From the NCBI GenBank assembly GCA_016720595.1, contig JADKKI010000002.1:248001-312000 (forward strand): a stretch of DNA of 64,000 nt, read 5' to 3'. Below are positions 59,578 to 64,000 of the stretch, piece after piece; the stretch's first letter is position 1, and every line of letters starts with the position of its first letter. The notes under the pieces are model-generated. The model was not told the origin of the DNA and did not search any database. It saw only the letters and a list, made by a program, of their open reading frames with translations. The translations under genes were made by a program, and so were the position numbers. The DNA comes from Myxococcales bacterium (GTDB lineage Bacteria; Myxococcota_A; Polyangia; Haliangiales; Haliangiaceae).

Positions 59578-60612
59578 ATGGCGATCACGTACAAGGATGC
59601 AGGGGTCGACATCGACGCCGGGAACGCCCTGGTCGACCGGATCAAGCCGCTTGCCAAGGCGACGATGCGGCCCGAGGTCCTGGGCGGTATCGGTGGGTTC
59701 GCGGCCCTGTGCCGGCTCCCCACCGCGTATCAGGAGCCGATCCTGGTCAGCGGGACGGACGGCGTGGGGACCAAGCTCAAGACGGCCTTCGCGTCGGGCC
59801 GCCACGACACCATCGGCATCGATCTGGTCGCCATGTGCGTCAATGACGTGCTGGTGACCGGGGCCGAGCCGCTGTTCTTCCTCGACTACTTCGCCACCGG
59901 GGCGCTCTCGGTCGAGACCGCCGCGACCGTGATCGCCGGGATCGCCGAGGGCTGCAAGCAGAGTGGCTGTGCGCTCGTCGGCGGCGAGACCGCGGAGCTC
60001 CCAGGCCTGTACCACGGCAGCGACTACGACCTCGCCGGCTTCTGCGTCGGCGTCGTCGAGCGCTCCGAGATCCGGCCACGCGGCGATCTCCGCGAGGGTG
60101 ACGTGGTGATCGGATTGCCGTCCGCGGGTCTCCACTCGAACGGCCATTCGCTCGCCCGCAAGGTCGTGTTCGAGACGCTCGGCCTCGCGCTCGATGCCCG
60201 GCCCGCGCTGCTGGGTGGCTCGAGCGTCGCCGACGAGATGATCCGCCCGACGATCATCTATGCCCCGGCATTCGCGAAGCTGCGCGAGGCCAAGCTGCCG
60301 TGGAAGGCCGCCGCACACATCACCGGCGGTGGCCTCGTCGAGAACCCGCCCCGGATCTTCGCCGACGACGCCCTCGCCGTCGAGCTCGACCCGAGGACGT
60401 GGGAGGTACCCGCGATCCTCAAGCTGATCGCGAGTGCCGGCGTGGACGAGCACGAGATGCGCCGCACGTTCAACGGTGGGCTCGGCATGATCATCGTCGT
60501 CGCCCCCGAGGCCGCCGAGCGCACGGTCGCGTTGCTCGCACCTCACGCAGCGCGGGTCGTCGGGAAGCTCGTGCCGCGCAACGGTGGAGAGGCCTCGCGG
60601 TTCCTGGCATGA
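59578..60612 (+). CDS. purM: Phosphoribosylformylglycinamidine cyclo-ligase (AIR synthase)
   Basis: This 344-residue enzyme makes aminoimidazole ribotide in purine synthesis. It begins [20 protein letters not shown] and has [61 protein letters not shown] and [15 protein letters not shown]. Length matches the family. purN overlaps its stop by four bases (ATGA). Confidence 0.97.
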   Translation: MAITYKDAGVDIDAGNALVDRIKPLAKATMRPEVLGGIGGFAALCRLPTAYQEPILVSGTDGVGTKLKTAFASGRHDTIGIDLVAMCVNDVLVTGAEPLFFLDYFATGALSVETAATVIAGIAEGCKQSGCALVGGETAELPGLYHGSDYDLAGFCVGVVERSEIRPRGDLREGDVVIGLPSAGLHSNGHSLARKVVFETLGLALDARPALLGGSSVADEMIRPTIIYAPAFAKLREAKLPWKAAAHITGGGLVENPPRIFADDALAVELDPRTWEVPAILKLIASAGVDEHEMRRTFNGGLGMIIVVAPEAAERTVALLAPHAARVVGKLVPRNGGEASRFLA

Positions 60613-61211
60613 AGCTCGGCGTCCTGGTCAGCGGGAACGGTACGAACCTCCAGGCGCTGATCGACGCGCAGGCCGACGGCAAGCTCGCCCCGGGGGAGCT
60701 CGCGATCGTGATCTCTAACAACCCGGAGGCCCCTGCCCTCGCCCGCGCGACCGCGGCCAAGTTGCCAGCCGAGGTCGTCGATCATCGCGGCCTCGAGCGT
60801 CCCGAGTTCGAGGACCGGATGCTCGCACTCCTCGCCGCGCAGGGAGTCGAGGGCGTGATCCTCGCCGGCTTCATGCGCGTGCTGTCTCCGCACTTCATCG
60901 AGCGGTTCCCGCTGCGTATCCTCAACACGCATCCGTCGCTGCTCCCCGCGTTCCCCGGCCGCGATGCGGTGGGCCAGGCGCTCGCGCATGGCGTGAAGGT
61001 CACCGGCGTCACCATCCACTTCGTCGACACCAGCCTCGACGGCGGCCCGATCATCGCGCAGGACCCGGTGCCCGTGTTCGAAGGCGATGACGCGGACCGG
61101 CTGCACTCGCGGATCCAGTCCGCCGAGCATCGCCTGCTCCCCGAGGTGGTCCAGCGCTTGGCGGCGGGCAAGCTGTCGTGCCAAGGTCGGACCGTCCGCC
61201 GTGCCGAGTAA
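60609..61211 (+). CDS. purN: Phosphoribosylglycinamide formyltransferase
   Basis: This 200-residue enzyme formylates GAR using 10-formyl-THF. It has [18 protein letters not shown] at the start, [11 protein letters not shown], the catalytic [14 protein letters not shown] and [15 protein letters not shown], which supply the catalytic Asn, His and Asp. The start at 60609 overlaps purM. The next gene begins 11 bp before its stop. Confidence 0.97.
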   Translation: MKLGVLVSGNGTNLQALIDAQADGKLAPGELAIVISNNPEAPALARATAAKLPAEVVDHRGLERPEFEDRMLALLAAQGVEGVILAGFMRVLSPHFIERFPLRILNTHPSLLPAFPGRDAVGQALAHGVKVTGVTIHFVDTSLDGGPIIAQDPVPVFEGDDADRLHSRIQSAEHRLLPEVVQRLAAGKLSCQGRTVRRAE

Positions 61212-62718
61212 CTCGTACGACCTCGTCGTCCTCGGCGACGACCTCGCCGCCTTGGTGTGCGCCACACTGTGCGCCCGCCGCGGGCTGCGAACGCTCGTCC
61301 TCGGCGACGATCGGCCGGCGCGGTACCAGCTCGGCCCGCACAAGCTGCCGATCGAGCCGATGCTGTGGCCGATGGCGGCCGGGTCGGCGGCCGATCGCGT
61401 GCTGAAGGAGTTGCACGGCGAGCTCGCCCTTCGCCGCAAGCTGCGCGAGCCGAAGATCGCGGCCCAGATCGTGGCGCCGGATCTGCGGATCGATCTGGGC
61501 GCCGATCGGCTCGTCGGTGAGCTCGAGCGCGAGCTCGGCAAGGAGGCCGCCGCCCTCTGGATCCAGCGCTGGGACCGTGGCAGCGAGCTCGCGCGTGCGC
61601 TCGATCCCATGCTCGGGAGCGAGCACGCGTTCCCCGGCGTCGGGTTCTTCGAGCGTCGCGAGGTTGCCAAGCTCGCCGAGCGCGCCGTCGCCGACGCGAG
61701 CACCTGGTGGACCGAAGCGCAGACCTCCGCCACGCACGCGTTTCAGATCTGGCAGCACCTCGCCGCGATCGCGATGCGCCACCCGAACGCAGGGCCGCTC
61801 TCGATCGCGCGCGCCGTCGATGCCTGGCGCACCGGCCCGTCTCCGTTGCGCGGCGATGGCGACGCGATCCGCGAGCTGCTCGTCGAGAAGCTGACCACCG
61901 CTGGCGGTGAGGTGCGTGCGGGCCGGGTGACCGAGCTCGGTGTGTCCTGGGGCAAGCTGTCGAGCCTCACGCTCTCGAACGGAGACGAGCTCGGCGCCAC
62001 GCAGGTGGTCGCGAGCCGCCCCCCGGCGGAGCTCGCCGAGCTCCTCGGCAAGAAGGCCCCCAAGCGGCTGACCGAGCTCGCGGCGGGCATGAAGATCATC
62101 GGCTATCGCTACACGCTGAACATCGTGATCGACGAGGCCGGGCTCCCCGAGCACATGGCCCCGACGGTGGCCGTGGTCGCCGCCCCCGACAAGGACCCGG
62201 TGAGCGACGCGGCGTTCTCGATCCACCTCGGCGAGGCCGACGACACCGGGCGCGTGATCGCGACGATCGCTGCCGTGCTGCCCAGCGACGGGCCGATCGA
62301 TCCGGATCGCATGGTCTCGAAGTGCATGGCGCTCCGCACCGGGCTGTGGAAGCGGCTCGGCGACGTGATGCCGTTCTTCGAGCGCCACCTCGTGCTCGCA
62401 CACTCGCCGTTCGAGGCCACCCCACCACAGGTCCCGGGTGGCCGCGGCAGCTACGACGTACCGCGAAACCTCCCGCTCGCGATGATCCCGGTGTGGGCGG
62501 CCACCGCGCCGGCGTCCGCGATCGATCACGCAACCGGCGGCACGCTGACCTATCCGACGGGCCTCAAGAACCTCACGCTGACCGGCGAGCAGGTGCTGCC
62601 GGGCCTCGGCACGGAAGGTGCGCTGGCCTCGGGCTGGAGCGCCGCGAAGGTCGCGTGCGCGATCGCCGGGAAGAAGAAGGACTACCTCCGCGACGAGGTG
62701 GTCGGCGCGGCGGGCTAA
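61201..62718 (+). CDS. FAD-dependent oxidoreductase-like protein (phytoene-desaturase style)
   Basis: This 505-residue protein resembles FAD-binding amine-oxidase/phytoene-desaturase enzymes: a start YDLVVLGDDLAALVCATLCA, an insertion domain, VVASRPPAELAELL and a C-terminal GLKNLTLTGEQVLPGLGTEG. The dinucleotide loop is unusual, GDDLAAL in place of GxGxxG, so FAD binding may be weak or absent. No substrate is evident. The GTG at 61201 overlaps purN by 11 bp. Confidence 0.75.
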   Translation: MPSNSYDLVVLGDDLAALVCATLCARRGLRTLVLGDDRPARYQLGPHKLPIEPMLWPMAAGSAADRVLKELHGELALRRKLREPKIAAQIVAPDLRIDLGADRLVGELERELGKEAAALWIQRWDRGSELARALDPMLGSEHAFPGVGFFERREVAKLAERAVADASTWWTEAQTSATHAFQIWQHLAAIAMRHPNAGPLSIARAVDAWRTGPSPLRGDGDAIRELLVEKLTTAGGEVRAGRVTELGVSWGKLSSLTLSNGDELGATQVVASRPPAELAELLGKKAPKRLTELAAGMKIIGYRYTLNIVIDEAGLPEHMAPTVAVVAAPDKDPVSDAAFSIHLGEADDTGRVIATIAAVLPSDGPIDPDRMVSKCMALRTGLWKRLGDVMPFFERHLVLAHSPFEATPPQVPGGRGSYDVPRNLPLAMIPVWAATAPASAIDHATGGTLTYPTGLKNLTLTGEQVLPGLGTEGALASGWSAAKVACAIAGKKKDYLRDEVVGAAG

Positions 62719-62749
62719 CGGCGAGCAGCTCCGCGTTGACGAGCCGCCT

Positions 62750-64000
62750 CTACAGGCGCGGCACGCCGAGCTGATCGGCGATCGCCTCGTCGCTGACCAC
62801 GAGCACGGCTGGATCAGTCCCGAGCTCGAGGATCTCGCCCACACCGACGCGGAGCATCGGCGCCGCGCCGCGGGCACGGGCCTCGACGAACAGCTCCGCG
62901 GGATCGGTGTCGTCGTGTGCGGCGAGGATCGCGCCACCCACGGCCCCGAGGTACCTCTCCGCGAGCTCGGCCAGCGGCCCCTCGGCCACCACCACACACG
63001 GGCCGAGCAGTGCGACCTGCCCCGGCTCGCCGACCATCGTGCCACTGGTGACCGGGAGCTCGTCGAGCGCGCGCTGCACGGGGGCGGCGAGCAACACCCG
63101 CGACTCGACGTAGCGCGCGAGGCCTCGGGCTGCGAGCTGGCCGGTACCGAGCGCCTCCTCCCACCGCCGTCCGAGCACCCGCGCGACGTCGACGGGGGCA
63201 GCCCCACGCTCGCCGCCGAGGTGCGCGCCATAGAGAAGTGCGAGGGCCGGTACGAGCCACGGCACCAGCTCGAAGCGTGCGGCCAGCGTGTCGAGCGCAG
63301 CCACACTCGGCGCGCCGCGCTCGACCGAGCCGGCCGTGACCGCGCGGGCCCAGGTCACCACTTCATCGCGCCACGACGGTCGTGGATCGAGCCACGGCAT
63401 CGCCGCGTCCTGCTCGGCGCGCGGCTGCGAGGCGCGCATCTTGTCGCGCCAGGCGCTGAACTTCTCGGACAGGTTCTGGGCCGTCGTGGGCTTCGCGGCC
63501 GTGGCCTGCGCGACGCGTGCGACCGGCGCCGCTGCGCTCGGCGGGCGGAACAGCGAAGGCGCGGCGGCGATCGGTGGCGCGACCGCTGCGGGTGCCGGCG
63601 GTGGGCTCACCGCCGGAGTCGCCACGGCCGGATCTGGATCGTCGCCTCCGAGCGTCGACCGCACGCGCGCGGGCTCGGGCTCGGCCACCTCGTCGAAGAG
63701 GCCGGCGGGCGGTGCGGTGACCTGGGTCTCGTTCTCGACGTTCTGGCCGTCGAGCTGGACGACGGCGACCGCCCGGTGCGCCTGAGCCGCGAGCACCCCG
63801 ACCAGACGGCCGATCACGAGCCCCGCCGAGGCCGTGCGATCGATCCCCTCGGGCCCGAGCACGCGCAGCCGCGTGCGGCCGTCGAGGTCCACGACGTAGA
63901 GCTTGCCGGTGTCCGCACCGACGCAGACCACCAGGTCGCTGCGCGGGTGACCGGTGATCTGCGCGATCGGCTCGGGGAGCTCGTGGGTCTTCGGCTGGCC
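62750..64000 (-). CDS. C-terminal part of a large protein with propeller-like start (cut by window edge)
   Basis: The frame is open to the right edge, so the visible 416 codons are the C-terminal part of a longer protein. The first stretch (ADTGKLYVVDLDGRTRLRVL) looks like a beta-propeller or PQQ-type repeat. A long Ala/Pro-rich linker follows (about 63470-63660), then a helical domain of about 220 residues with no recognised motif. An in-frame GTG at 63931 exists but sits inside the repeat, so I do not take it as the start. Confidence 0.75.
   Translation of the reverse strand, partial: GQPKTHELPEPIAQITGHPRSDLVVCVGADTGKLYVVDLDGRTRLRVLGPEGIDRTASAGLVIGRLVGVLAAQAHRAVAVVQLDGQNVENETQVTAPPAGLFDEVAEPEPARVRSTLGGDDPDPAVATPAVSPPPAPAAVAPPIAAAPSLFRPPSAAAPVARVAQATAAKPTTAQNLSEKFSAWRDKMRASQPRAEQDAAMPWLDPRPSWRDEVVTWARAVTAGSVERGAPSVAALDTLAARFELVPWLVPALALLYGAHLGGERGAAPVDVARVLGRRWEEALGTGQLAARGLARYVESRVLLAAPVQRALDELPVTSGTMVGEPGQVALLGPCVVVAEGPLAELAERYLGAVGGAILAAHDDTDPAELFVEARARGAAPMLRVGVGEILELGTDPAVLVVSDEAIADQLGVPRL

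Overview
The window is a compact, GC-rich (about 70 %) bacterial chromosome segment. It has Ser/Thr kinases fused to WD40 or TPR-like tails, FHA and Sel1 proteins, many lipoproteins, MopE-type calcium/metal-binding motifs, and Cys-rich tails on secreted proteins. This mix points to a myxobacterium-like member of the Myxococcota (inference from gene content). I saw no rRNA, tRNA, CRISPR array, insertion sequence or integrated phage.

Left part (1-9493). After the start of efp on the minus strand, a plus-strand run of overlapping genes encodes: an FHA protein, a triple zinc-ribbon protein with acidic linkers, an E1-like ThiF enzyme, a CysO/MoaD-like ubiquitin-fold sulfur carrier ending in Gly-Gly, a degenerate E1 fragment, a Mec-like JAMM peptidase, three miniature DsrE/DsrF/DsrH-like proteins, a TusA-like protein, the sulfur transferase LarE, a MepK/DUF882 peptidase and a large kinase-WD40 membrane protein. 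Almost every junction is an ATGA or GTGA overlap, so this looks like one transcription unit. I read it as an uncharacterised sulfur-mobilisation system that joins CysO/Mec-type chemistry to a Tus-type relay and LarE, with possible phospho-control by the FHA and kinase proteins at its ends.

9.5-24.5 kb: an FMN glutamate-synthase-like protein, oligoribonuclease, a lipoprotein with a possible caspase-like dyad, glgC-glgA (glycogen), a Sel1 lipoprotein and a polytopic membrane protein on the minus strand, a TM-MopE-sulfatase-fold protein, an orphan gp5/VgrG-like spike and a VanW protein. The 426-bp gap after glgA holds five GTCCG-N5-CGGAC dyads, most phased by 21 bp, next to three DnaA-box-like 9-mers.

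24.5-35.6 kb: a kinase, then a pseudokinase followed by a PgpH-like c-di-AMP phosphodiesterase with a reduced sensor domain and a long tail of repeated basic-Thr-Pro-Pro motifs, then TPR and HEAT-repeat proteins, a small protein and an ECF sigma factor.

35.8-44.8 kb (minus strand): the operon tilS-ftsH-folP-cdaA-cdaR-glmM-nnr, which makes c-di-AMP and the first committed amino-sugar phosphate. The matching hydrolase lies about 9 kb away in the previous block.

44.9-64 kb: a DUF6178-like protein, a second TM-MopE-sulfatase-fold protein with a Nudix hydrolase, a TPR lipoprotein, a HELGH protein, family-4 uracil-DNA glycosylase, a thioredoxin-fold lipoprotein, small secreted proteins, accD-folC, a pseudo-receiver protein, a cyclic-nucleotide-binding regulator, a glycosyltransferase, purM-purN, an FAD-type oxidoreductase and the 3' part of a large protein running off the right edge.
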